From Chloroflexota bacterium (GTDB lineage: Bacteria > Chloroflexota > Dehalococcoidia > Lucifugimonadales > Lucifugimonadaceae), in NCBI GenBank assembly GCA_030831265.1, contig JAURLM010000124.1:1-9630 (forward strand): 9,630 nucleotides of DNA, in the 5' to 3' direction. The position numbers and the translations under genes are program-made. A model generated the notes under the pieces. That model had not been told where the DNA came from. It searched no databases and saw nothing but the letters and a program-made list of their open reading frames with translations. This document shows positions 1 through 6,231 of the stretch, one piece after another (the first letter of the stretch is position 1; each line of letters begins with the position of its first letter).

Positions 1-248
1 CCCGGAACAGGTATCAGGACCGACGCCGAGCCGATCATGTTGATCAGAAAAGCACCGGTGTAGCCGACGCCTGCCGGGTTTAGCTGCCCGGCCTTGTACA
101 GGATGAAACCACCGACTACTGACCCGACAACAATCGTCCAGATGGCCAGTTGCAGGAGCTTGGGGTGCTGCTTCAGGCAATCCAACAGTTTGTTAGGCGC
201 GAGAGATATATGTCCATCGGAAGGATCCGGAACATTAACCTCAGGCAT
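1..248 (-). CDS. VTT/DedA-like (SNARE-associated) membrane protein, N-terminal part, cut by window edge
   Basis: Only the first 82 codons are in the window; the gene continues past the left edge. After a short acidic, polar N-terminus (about residues 1-30), residues 31-51 form a hydrophobic membrane segment rich in Ile, Val and Gly. A second hydrophobic stretch follows, ending at residues 71-82 in a Gly-Ser-Ala-Ser then LIPVP pattern, with Gly next. This Pro-x-Pro-Gly end after a small-residue-rich segment is typical of the VTT (VMP1/TMEM41/DedA) superfamily, whose members are integral membrane proteins linked to lipid scrambling or transport; the substrate here cannot be told. The ATG at 248 is used. 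An in-frame GTG at 275 would add nine residues, and neither start has a strong Shine-Dalgarno sequence. It lies downstream of clpC on the same strand but beyond a hairpin, so it is probably a separate unit. The family call is moderate because most of the domain is missing. Confidence 0.6.
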   Translation of the reverse strand, partial: MPEVNVPDPSDGHISLAPNKLLDCLKQHPKLLQLAIWTIVVGSVVGGFILYKAGQLNPAGVGYTGAFLINMIGSASVLIPVP

Positions 249-393
249 GGTGGATTCCGACTCTAGTTCAGTCACAGATGCATCTTATTGCACGCAATGG
301 TGGCGGAGTAGGCGGTATCGGGGGAATACATGGGTGATTACGGTTAGCGGACCTATGTCACTATGTATGCCCAACAGGACAGGGCAGACAAAC

Positions 394-428
394 CAGGACC
401 GCCGTTGCCTAAACATACGACGGTCCTG
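394..428 (-). terminator. Possible intrinsic terminator after clpC
   Basis: Two 11-base arms (394-404 and 418-428) form a hairpin. Read as minus-strand RNA, the only imperfect position is a U-G wobble; on the plus strand it would be a C-A mismatch, so the minus strand is favoured. It lies 35 bases beyond the clpC stop codon. The following bases on that strand (GGTTTGTCTG) are only mildly T-rich, so termination may be weak or the hairpin may protect the mRNA end. Confidence 0.45.
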
Positions 429-462
429 ACTGTACAAGGTTTATGTTTTGAGAACCTCTGCG

Positions 463-2949
463 CTAACCGCTAACGTTTTCGGTCTCCCGGCCCGCGGACT
501 CAGTGACCAGCTGGGACGCCGGGTGAGCCACGAACACAAGACCAGACTCGTTCGCGTCAACCGAAACGGAACTGTTGCGTTCCAGCTTTCCGCCCAGTAT
601 CCGTTTTGAGAGCTCGTTCTCGACGTATCGCTGGATCGCCCGCCTGAGCGGACGCGCACCGTACATCTTGTCGAACCCTTCTCTCGCCAGCCATTGCCGG
701 GCAGCGTCGGTGACTTCAACCTTGACGCCAAGCTCTCCAACACGCCCGATAACCTCGTTAAGCAACTTGCCAACGATCTTGAGCGTGTCATCTTCCGTGA
801 GCGAATCAAAGATGACGATGTCATCTATGCGGTTCAGGAACTCTGGCCTGAACGCACGCTTCAACGCATCCTCAACGTTCGCACGTCGCGTTGCCGACTC
901 TTTCATGTCACGGTCTGAGGTCTTGAAACCGATGGACTCCTGCGGCACGCCGCTGGTTCCCAGGTTGCTGGTCATGATGATGACCGTATTCCGGAAGTCC
1001 ACCGTACGGCCCTGCCCATCTGTCAGGCGACCGTCATCCAGCACCTGCAACAGCGTGTTGAACACTTCCGGGTGCGCTTTTTCGATCTCGTCAAAAAGCA
1101 CAACGCTGAACGGCCTGCGACGCACGATCTCGGTCAGTTGACCGGCATCGTCATAACCAACGTATCCGGGAGGAGCGCCAACCAACCGCGAGACTGTGTG
1201 GCGTTCCTGGTATTCCGACATGTCAATGCGGACGAGGTTTTCTTCGTCGTCAAACATGTATTCGGCCAGTGCGCGGGCAAGTTCGGTCTTCCCGACACCC
1301 GTCGGGCCAAGGAAGATGAACGATCCAATTGGCCGACGCGGGTCTTTCAGGCCAGCACGCGCCCTGCGGACTGCGTCCGCGAGCACGGATACGGCTGCAT
1401 CCTGTCCGATCACCCGCTGGTGCAGGCGTTCCTCAAGATGCAATAGCCTTTCGGCCTCGCCTTCGACCAGCCGGTCAACCGGGATACCTGTGCGTTCTGC
1501 AATCAGGCCTGCGATATCTTCCGCAGTCACGGTGTCGATTTTCTTGTGCTCGGACTCCCACGCGGCCTTGTGTTGGTCGTATTCCTGCGAAAGACGCAAA
1601 CGGTCTGATTTTTTCTGCGCTGCCAATTCGTAGTTGCCAAGCTCCGAAGCGGCCTCTTCCTCTTCAGTTGCCGTCTGGATTCGCCGCTCAAGCTGCGTCA
1701 GGTCCGTCGGCATTGCGTCGTTCTGGATGCGTATCTTCGCCGCTGCCTCGTCGATCAGGTCAACCGCCTTGTCTGGCAGGAACCTGTCCGAGACGTAACG
1801 TGCACTCAACCGCACTGCCGCTTCGATTGCGCCTTCTTCGATCTTTATCCCATGGTGACTTTCGTAGCGAGGGCGCAGCGTCTTCAGCATCTCGACGGCG
1901 ACCGCGGGTTCCGGCTCTTCTACCCAGATGGGCGAGAACCTGCGTTCCAGCGCTGCGTCTTTTTCGATGTACTTGCGGTACTCGTCTGGCGTAGTCGCGC
2001 CGATGGTCTGCATTTCGCCGCGGGCGAGCGCAGGTTTCATCATGTTGCTGGCATCGAGTGCGCCGTCACCGGCTCCTGCGCCAACGACGGTGTGAATCTC
2101 GTCAATGAACAGGACGATCTCACCGGCGGCCTGGCAAATTTCGTCCATAACTGCCTTGAGTCGTTCTTCAAATTCACCTCTGAATTTTGCACCGGCTACT
2201 AACGAACCCATCTCCAGTGCCAGCACCCGGCGACCGCGCAGCATTTCAGGGACATCGCCTGAGACGATGCGCTGTGCGAGTCCTTCGACGACGGCGGTCT
2301 TGCCAACACCGGCATCACCGATGAGCACCGGGTTGTTCTTGGTGCGCCGAGTAAGCGTTTGCATCACCCGGCGGACTTCTACGTCACGGCCAACGACGGG
2401 ATCCAGCCTGCCGTCTTTCGCAAGCTGCGTGAGGTCGATGCTGTACTTGGCGAGTGCCTTGTACTTGCTTTCGGCACGCGGGTCAGTGACGCGGGCGGAG
2501 CCGCGGACTTCCAGCAGTGCCTGGTAAATGCGCTCTTGCGTGATACCGTGCCGCTTGAAGATTTGTCCAAGCTTACCTGCGTTGTCAGAGACGAGACTGA
2601 CCAGCAGATGGTCAGTGCCAATGAACTGGTCTTTCAGTCGATCTGCTTCCTTACGCGCGTTTTCAATGGCCGTGACCACGCGCGGGGTGGCGAATATCTG
2701 TGCAGCGGGATTCTGGCCGGCAATCTTTGGCGATGCCTCAAGGATTTCCGTGACCTCTCGGATGATGTCAGCAGGTTCGACATCCAATGCTTCGAGCATC
2801 CGGGCGGGCAGGCTGTTTTCCACCTGCAACAATCCCAACAGAAGATGTTCGGCATCCCATTGGCTGTGCCGCATCTGCAAGACCATCTGCTGCGATGCGC
2901 CCAGCGCTTCGCGAGCCTGTTCCGTGAAATCTTCTTGTTTAAGTACCAA
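463..2949 (-). CDS. clpC: ClpC-type AAA+ ATP-dependent unfoldase
   Basis: A cytoplasmic Hsp100 hexamer that unfolds proteins and typically feeds them to the ClpP protease. The 828 residues fit ClpC (about 810-850). In order: Clp N-domain repeats (about 1-145); first AAA+ module with Walker A GDAGVGKT at 211-218, Walker B VLFIDE at 279-284 and an ALERRF finger at 333-338; a short middle domain with a UVR-like segment (about 430-455); second AAA+ module with GPTGVGKT at 548-555 and VVLFDE at 616-621; then the C-terminal D2-small domain. The short middle domain argues against ClpB, whose coiled coil is about 120 residues. An IGF tripeptide at 673-675 sits where ClpC/ClpA carry the ClpP-docking loop. 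The start is TTG: GGAGG lies 7 bases upstream and no in-frame ATG fits. It follows hspR by 53 bases, so co-transcription under HspR is inferred. Confidence 0.93.
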   Translation of the reverse strand: MVLKQEDFTEQAREALGASQQMVLQMRHSQWDAEHLLLGLLQVENSLPARMLEALDVEPADIIREVTEILEASPKIAGQNPAAQIFATPRVVTAIENARKEADRLKDQFIGTDHLLVSLVSDNAGKLGQIFKRHGITQERIYQALLEVRGSARVTDPRAESKYKALAKYSIDLTQLAKDGRLDPVVGRDVEVRRVMQTLTRRTKNNPVLIGDAGVGKTAVVEGLAQRIVSGDVPEMLRGRRVLALEMGSLVAGAKFRGEFEERLKAVMDEICQAAGEIVLFIDEIHTVVGAGAGDGALDASNMMKPALARGEMQTIGATTPDEYRKYIEKDAALERRFSPIWVEEPEPAVAVEMLKTLRPRYESHHGIKIEEGAIEAAVRLSARYVSDRFLPDKAVDLIDEAAAKIRIQNDAMPTDLTQLERRIQTATEEEEAASELGNYELAAQKKSDRLRLSQEYDQHKAAWESEHKKIDTVTAEDIAGLIAERTGIPVDRLVEGEAERLLHLEERLHQRVIGQDAAVSVLADAVRRARAGLKDPRRPIGSFIFLGPTGVGKTELARALAEYMFDDEENLVRIDMSEYQERHTVSRLVGAPPGYVGYDDAGQLTEIVRRRPFSVVLFDEIEKAHPEVFNTLLQVLDDGRLTDGQGRTVDFRNTVIIMTSNLGTSGVPQESIGFKTSDRDMKESATRRANVEDALKRAFRPEFLNRIDDIVIFDSLTEDDTLKIVGKLLNEVIGRVGELGVKVEVTDAARQWLAREGFDKMYGARPLRRAIQRYVENELSKRILGGKLERNSSVSVDANESGLVFVAHPASQLVTESAGRETENVSG

Positions 2950-2956
2950 CTGTCTG

Positions 2957-2961
2957 CCTCC
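2957..2961 (-). promoter_or_regulatory. Ribosome binding site fixing the TTG start of clpC
   Basis: Minus-strand GGAGG, seven bases before the TTG at 2949. Nearby ATG codons at 2996 and about 2972 are in other frames and cannot give the Clp N-domain. This site therefore decides in favour of the rare TTG start. Confidence 0.8.
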
Positions 2962-3002
2962 AACTCATGGATCAGCGCTCTATACGAGCCTGCCATCGAA
3001 AA

Positions 3003-3353
3003 TTAGATGCCGCCGCGTTCATTTCGACCTTGCACCAACGGTTCCGGCCCGGACTTCGCTTTGATTACAGCAAGTTTCAAGTCAGCGACTTCCTGTTCAA
3101 GTTCCGCAATCCGGCGCAGCAAACGCGTCATCACCTCGACGCCTGCCCGGTTGATGCCTAGCACCTCAATCCACTCTCGGATTTTCTCGATCTTCTCGAT
3201 ATCACGCACTGAGTAGTAGCGCGTGCCTCCGCCTGAACGGCGTGGCATGACAAGTCCCCACCGTTCGTAGTTGCGTAACGTCTGCTGGTGAACGCCAATG
3301 CGTCGGGCGACAATTCCAATTGCAAATACCGGTTCATCACGTCCGAATGACAT
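3003..3353 (-). CDS. hspR: HspR-type MerR-family heat-shock repressor
   Basis: Predicted transcriptional repressor of chaperone genes. It is 116 residues long, close to known HspR proteins. The N-terminal MerR winged helix-turn-helix spans about residues 9-70: the recognition region reads HQQTLRNYERWGLVMPRR (22-39), followed by a glycine-rich turn and a RYYSVRDI wing (45-52). This pattern (QTLR-Y-R-GL-PRR-GGG-R-YS-RDI) is diagnostic of HspR among MerR regulators. Residues about 72-95 form a short coiled coil for dimerisation, and there is no C-terminal metal- or drug-binding domain. The ATG has GGAGG seven bases upstream, overlapping the end of dnaJ, whose stop lies only 3 bases before this start, so translational coupling is likely. 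In known cases HspR represses its own operon with DnaK/DnaJ help and is released on heat stress. Here that would cover dnaJ-hspR-clpC and perhaps hsp20. Confidence 0.92.
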   Translation of the reverse strand: MSFGRDEPVFAIGIVARRIGVHQQTLRNYERWGLVMPRRSGGGTRYYSVRDIEKIEKIREWIEVLGINRAGVEVMTRLLRRIAELEQEVADLKLAVIKAKSGPEPLVQGRNERGGI

Positions 3354-3356
3354 CTC

Positions 3357-4250
3357 TTATCCTCCATCCGCCTTAGAAACGGTTGCAGGCGATTCCAATT
3401 CACGAAGCTGCTCGAAAAGCCTCCGGTGTGCGTCAGTGATCTTTTCCGGCATGGTGATCTTCACCCTCGCGATGAGATCACCAAATCCTTCCTTCCCCCG
3501 TTTCGGCATACCCTTACCGGGGATCCTGAACGAGCGTCCGCTCTGCGTGCCGGGAGGGATAGTCAACGCAATACGGCCGGTCATGGTCGACACCTCAGCC
3601 TCACCACCCAGGGCCGCGTCGACATAACTGACAGGCACTTCTGCGACAAGGTCATCACCGCGACGTTCAAAGCGCTTCGAAGGCAGGACGCGCACGGTCA
3701 ACGTGACCTGTGTCTGCGCGTCAGGGTTTATGCGGATGCGACCACCGTCCTGGATGCCTGCCGGGACCTGGACTTCAAGTGTTCGGGTTCCAGCAGGGCC
3801 ACTGATGGTTACGCGACGTGCGACTCCGTTGAAGGCGTCATCGAGCGTTATTTCGAGATTGCCTTCAACCTGCGACCGGCGCTCTCCATCAAAAATATCG
3901 TGGCCCATGCCGGCGCCTGAGGAGAAGAGGTCGAAAATCGACCCACCACCACCGAAGTGCTGGCCACCTGGAAAGCCATTGCCACGGCGTGGACCGCCGT
4001 TCGCACCTGATTTGCGAATTTCATCCGCGTGCCGCCAGTTCTCACCGAACTCGTCGTAGTCCTTGCGCTTCTTGGTATCGCCAAGGACTTCATAAGCCTC
4101 GTTGATCTTCTTGAAGCGTTCAGACGCGCCAGTATCACCAGGGCTAACGTCCGGGTGCAGTTTTCGAGCCAGCTTGCGATAAGCCGACCGAATGTCTTTT
4201 TCGGTGGCTGAACGTTCAACGCCCAGCAGTTTGTAGTAGTCCTGTGCCAA
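3357..4250 (-). CDS. DnaJ/CbpA-type co-chaperone (J domain, no zinc finger)
   Basis: An Hsp40 co-chaperone expected to stimulate DnaK ATPase and deliver unfolded substrates. It has 297 residues. The J domain (about 1-67) carries the invariant HPD tripeptide at 32-34. A Gly/Phe-rich linker (about 82-115) follows, then the two beta-sandwich substrate-binding domains (about 125-285). The CxxCxGxG zinc-finger repeats of canonical DnaJ are absent, making it a type II (CbpA-like) protein. The start is TTG at 4250: upstream in frame there is a TGA within six codons and no ATG or GTG, and AAAGG lies 8 bases before it. It is the first gene of the minus-strand operon. A cbpA-hspR pairing is also known from Helicobacter pylori, while actinobacteria pair dnaKJ with hspR. 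No dnaK or grpE is present here, so the partner must be encoded elsewhere. Confidence 0.93.
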   Translation of the reverse strand: MAQDYYKLLGVERSATEKDIRSAYRKLARKLHPDVSPGDTGASERFKKINEAYEVLGDTKKRKDYDEFGENWRHADEIRKSGANGGPRRGNGFPGGQHFGGGGSIFDLFSSGAGMGHDIFDGERRSQVEGNLEITLDDAFNGVARRVTISGPAGTRTLEVQVPAGIQDGGRIRINPDAQTQVTLTVRVLPSKRFERRGDDLVAEVPVSYVDAALGGEAEVSTMTGRIALTIPPGTQSGRSFRIPGKGMPKRGKEGFGDLIARVKITMPEKITDAHRRLFEQLRELESPATVSKADGG

Positions 4251-4325
4251 CAGCGCAGCCTTTCCTCAAGCGCTTTATCGCAACGTATACACCCAAGTTT
4301 ACTACAAATCATCAAAACAGGTTAC

Positions 4326-4355
4326 TTAACAAGTTCTTTATCAGATTTCTACACT
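4326..4355 (+). promoter_or_regulatory. Candidate sigma-70-type promoter for hsp20
   Basis: TTAACA (4326-4331) resembles a -35 box and TACACT (4350-4355) a -10 box, separated by 18 bases. Initiation near 4362 would give a leader of about 60 bases before the ATG. The -35 box overlaps the palindrome ACTTaacAAGT (4324-4334), a possible repressor contact. This is a consensus match read by eye only. Confidence 0.4.
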
Positions 4356-4380
4356 TAGTCATGGTTCGTTTTAGCAGGTT

Positions 4381-4416
4381 CAGCGATGGCATCCACGATC
4401 ACATCGCTGCAAGGAG
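4381..4416 (+). promoter_or_regulatory. Leader hairpin next to the hsp20 Shine-Dalgarno sequence
   Basis: Eight-base arms CAGCGATG (4381-4388) and CATCGCTG (4402-4409) pair perfectly around a 13-base loop. The ribosome binding site AAGGAG (4411-4416) starts one base after the stem and lies 8 bases before the ATG at 4425. The stem also encloses the alternative in-frame ATG at 4386, making that start unlikely. Hairpins in sHSP leaders sometimes act as RNA thermometers, but here the Shine-Dalgarno sequence is beside the stem, not inside it. Confidence 0.4.
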
Positions 4417-4424
4417 TTAACAAA

Positions 4425-4856
4425 ATGGCTATTGAACGCTGGTCACCGTTTGCTGATGTCCGTAAGTTCGACGAGATGTTTGAGAGGTTGTGGAATGGCG
4501 GCGCAAGGATCCCGGAAACCACTGAGTCATGGGGAATCCCACTGGACATCCAGCGCACGGGTGATGACATTGTGGTCACAGCTTCGCTGCCCGGTGTGGA
4601 CAAAGACAAGGTCGACGTGACGATTGAGGACAGCGTCCTCACCGTACGGGCGTCCGTTGACGAGCAGAGTGAATCCAATGACGGCGGATTCCTGTTGCGA
4701 GAGCGACGAACTGGTTCGTTCTACCGCGCAGTCCGCCTTCCGGAGTCAGTGGACGCGGAAAACACATCCTCCACGTACAAGGACGGCGTGCTAACGATTC
4801 GTCTTCCGAAGCTGGAGGAGAAAAAGGCTCGTAAGGTGGCGATCACGACTGCCTGA
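4425..4856 (+). CDS. Hsp20/alpha-crystallin small heat-shock protein
   Basis: An ATP-independent holdase that binds unfolding proteins for later refolding by the DnaK and Clp machines. It has 143 residues, a usual length. After a short N-terminal arm that begins with a WSPF segment, the alpha-crystallin beta-sandwich spans about residues 37-130. It includes the ASLPGV turn (53-58), the FYRAVRLP strand (99-106) and the family signature GVLTIRLPK (121-129). The tail has V-A-I (138-140), an IxI-type motif used in oligomer assembly. The start at 4425 is chosen because AAGGAG lies 8 bases upstream. The in-frame ATG at 4386 lacks a ribosome binding site, would add 13 residues not typical of the family, and sits in a hairpin arm. 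It diverges from dnaJ-hspR-clpC, so shared stress control is likely. A strong terminator follows. Confidence 0.93.
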   Translation: MAIERWSPFADVRKFDEMFERLWNGGARIPETTESWGIPLDIQRTGDDIVVTASLPGVDKDKVDVTIEDSVLTVRASVDEQSESNDGGFLLRERRTGSFYRAVRLPESVDAENTSSTYKDGVLTIRLPKLEEKKARKVAITTA

Positions 4857-4894
4857 TAGCCCTCCCACGTAACTGCCATAGTGTCAAGCAAGAT

Positions 4895-4932
4895 ACGCCG
4901 ACTGGAGGCAAGTCCAGTCGGCGTCTTTTTTT
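4895..4932 (+). terminator. Strong intrinsic terminator after hsp20
   Basis: Perfect 12-base arms (4895-4906 and 4913-4924), GC-rich, with a six-base loop and followed by C plus seven T residues (4926-4932). It lies 38 bases beyond the hsp20 stop and isolates the heat-shock block from the hopanoid cluster. Confidence 0.93.
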
Positions 4933-4964
4933 GCATTTACTGAGGCGCTGTCGCACACGTCGCT

Positions 4965-5034
4965 ACTCAAAGGACGTGCTACGAAACAGCCCTTCATGTT
5001 CCACCCGGTGCAGGTTGTGGCGTACCCTTTGAGT
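4965..5034. repeat. Long-spaced inverted repeat upstream of the hopanoid cluster
   Basis: ACTCAAAGG (4965-4973) and CCTTTGAGT (5026-5034) are perfect reverse complements. Allowing a two-base bulge, the match extends to ACG/CGT on the inner side. The 52-base interval holds no open reading frame of note. It is the only clear structure in the 146 bases between the hsp20 terminator and the prenyl synthase start. It could be an operator pair or an RNA leader stem; no convincing -35/-10 pair was found near it. Confidence 0.5.
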
Positions 5035-5078
5035 CCAACGACCCCACAATCATCCCCAATGACAAACATCTTCAACTA

Positions 5079-6140
5079 TTGAGCACCACCGGCAAGACAA
5101 CCACCGCAACTCAACTTCCTTCATTTTTCGCTCGTTACCAGGAGCCGATTGACAGCGCTCTGCGCGCCGAACTCGCCAGACAGCGCCTACCACTCTACGA
5201 GACTCATCGCTATTACATGGGCTGGACAGACCTGGATGGCAAGCCCTCCTCGGCTGTGGGTGGCAAGCGGTTCCGCCCAACCCTTGCCCTGCTTGCAGCG
5301 GACGCTGCGGGTGGCGGAACCGACCGTGCGATGCCTGTTGCTGTCGCTCTCGAATACGTCCATAACTTTTCACTGATCCACGATGACCTGGAAGACCAGG
5401 ATAGGGTCCGACACCACAGGCCAACGGTCTGGGCGGTCTGGGGAGAGTCCACGGCCATCGTCTCAGGCAACGCCATGTTGAAGATTGCGGACAACGCAAT
5501 GGAAAGGTTGCTGGATGTTGGCGTGCGCGTTGATGTTGCGCTTGAGGCGAAACGGTCCCTCACGGCAAACTACCTGCGGATGATGGAAGGCCAGTACCTC
5601 GACATCCATTTCGAGACTGTAGGCACCATCACGGTTGAGCAGTACCTGGACATGATTGAGCGTAAAACCGGAGCGCTTATCGAGACTGCAATCTTCCTTG
5701 GCTCATTCGTTGGCCGCCCACCAGGCCCCGATCATGGGTTCTCCGAAGACTTACGTTCAGTGGGCTACGAACTGGGTCGAGTTTTCCAGATAAGGGATGA
5801 CATTCTTGGTGTCTGGGGCGGGAAGGAAACCGGAAAGCCGGTTGGTGCTGACATTGAGCGCAAGAAGAAGGCGTTGCCTGCGGTTCATGCGCTGAACGCG
5901 GCCACGGGCGCGGCAAGAGAGCGCATAACGGAGATCTTCAAGAAGCCGGAACTGGATGAAACTGATGTCTCTGATGCATTGCAGGTGATGGAAGACCTTG
6001 GCACGGAGCAATACTGTCAATCACTGGCTAACGAACGATGGCGGCGCGCAAAGAGCGTGATACAGTCTCTTAAACTTGCAGGTGATACTGCTAAGGATCT
6101 GGACGAACTCGGGGAATTCCTGCTTGTCAGGACGAGTTAG
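5079..6140 (+). CDS. Polyprenyl (short-chain isoprenyl) diphosphate synthase
   Basis: Condenses isopentenyl diphosphate with allylic diphosphates, here probably to supply farnesyl or geranylgeranyl diphosphate for the hopanoid pathway. It has 353 residues. Substrate-binding GGKRFRP is at 61-67 and the first aspartate-rich motif DDLED at 102-106, with no extra residues inside it. MEGQ is at 169-172. The second motif reads DDILG at 240-244, with Gly where many homologues have the last Asp, and is followed by the basic KPVGADIERKKKALP segment (253-267). Phe97 lies five residues before the first motif, a position that limits chain length, so C15-C20 products are inferred. The start is TTG at 5079: the frame is open back to 4944 but contains no other ATG, GTG or TTG, and no Shine-Dalgarno sequence is visible. 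It is the first gene of the plus-strand cluster, and 91 bases separate it from hpnH. Confidence 0.9.
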   Translation: MSTTGKTTTATQLPSFFARYQEPIDSALRAELARQRLPLYETHRYYMGWTDLDGKPSSAVGGKRFRPTLALLAADAAGGGTDRAMPVAVALEYVHNFSLIHDDLEDQDRVRHHRPTVWAVWGESTAIVSGNAMLKIADNAMERLLDVGVRVDVALEAKRSLTANYLRMMEGQYLDIHFETVGTITVEQYLDMIERKTGALIETAIFLGSFVGRPPGPDHGFSEDLRSVGYELGRVFQIRDDILGVWGGKETGKPVGADIERKKKALPAVHALNAATGAARERITEIFKKPELDETDVSDALQVMEDLGTEQYCQSLANERWRRAKSVIQSLKLAGDTAKDLDELGEFLLVRTS

Positions 6141-6231
6141 CCAGCAACGGCGACGTGATCCCATGTCATGATCGTTCATCCTGTCCCTGCCACGATGACA
6201 ACAACAGGGAAGTCCAAAGGAGCTAGTTGAG

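Larger units (their letters stand above)
4251..4424. promoter_or_regulatory. Divergent heat-shock control region between dnaJ and hsp20
   Basis: This 174-bp non-coding stretch is AT-richer than its flanks and must hold promoters for both directions. Three CAAG-type half-sites occur in the same orientation at 4264-4270 (CCTCAAG), 4291-4297 (ACCCAAG) and 4327-4333 (TAACAAG). The first two each differ by one base from the ACTCAAG half of the HspR operator (HAIR, CTTGAGT-N7-ACTCAAG), but no correctly spaced inverted partner is visible. On the minus strand TTGATG (4310-4315) with TGTATA 18 bases on is a weak candidate promoter for dnaJ. No CIRCE element is seen. Confidence 0.5.

Noticed and set aside
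272..331. 19-codon minus-strand ORF (ATG 331 to TGA 272) overlapping the possible GTG start of the membrane protein gene
   Set aside because: It has no ribosome binding site and no recognisable sequence; the overlap is likely chance.
575..1141. Long plus-strand open frames opposite clpC (also around 1329-1994 and 2359-3064)
   Set aside because: They are antisense shadows of the clpC reading frame, rich in Ser, Arg and Pro, with no domain signature, while the minus frame encodes a full Clp ATPase.
4386..4424. Upstream ATG giving a longer Hsp20
   Set aside because: The AAGGAG before the ATG at 4425 and the normal family N-terminus favour the shorter start.
6183..6210. Short inverted repeat TCCCTG/CAGGGA between the prenyl synthase and hpnH
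   Set aside because: The stem is only six bases with a long loop and no T-run, so it is not supported as a terminator.
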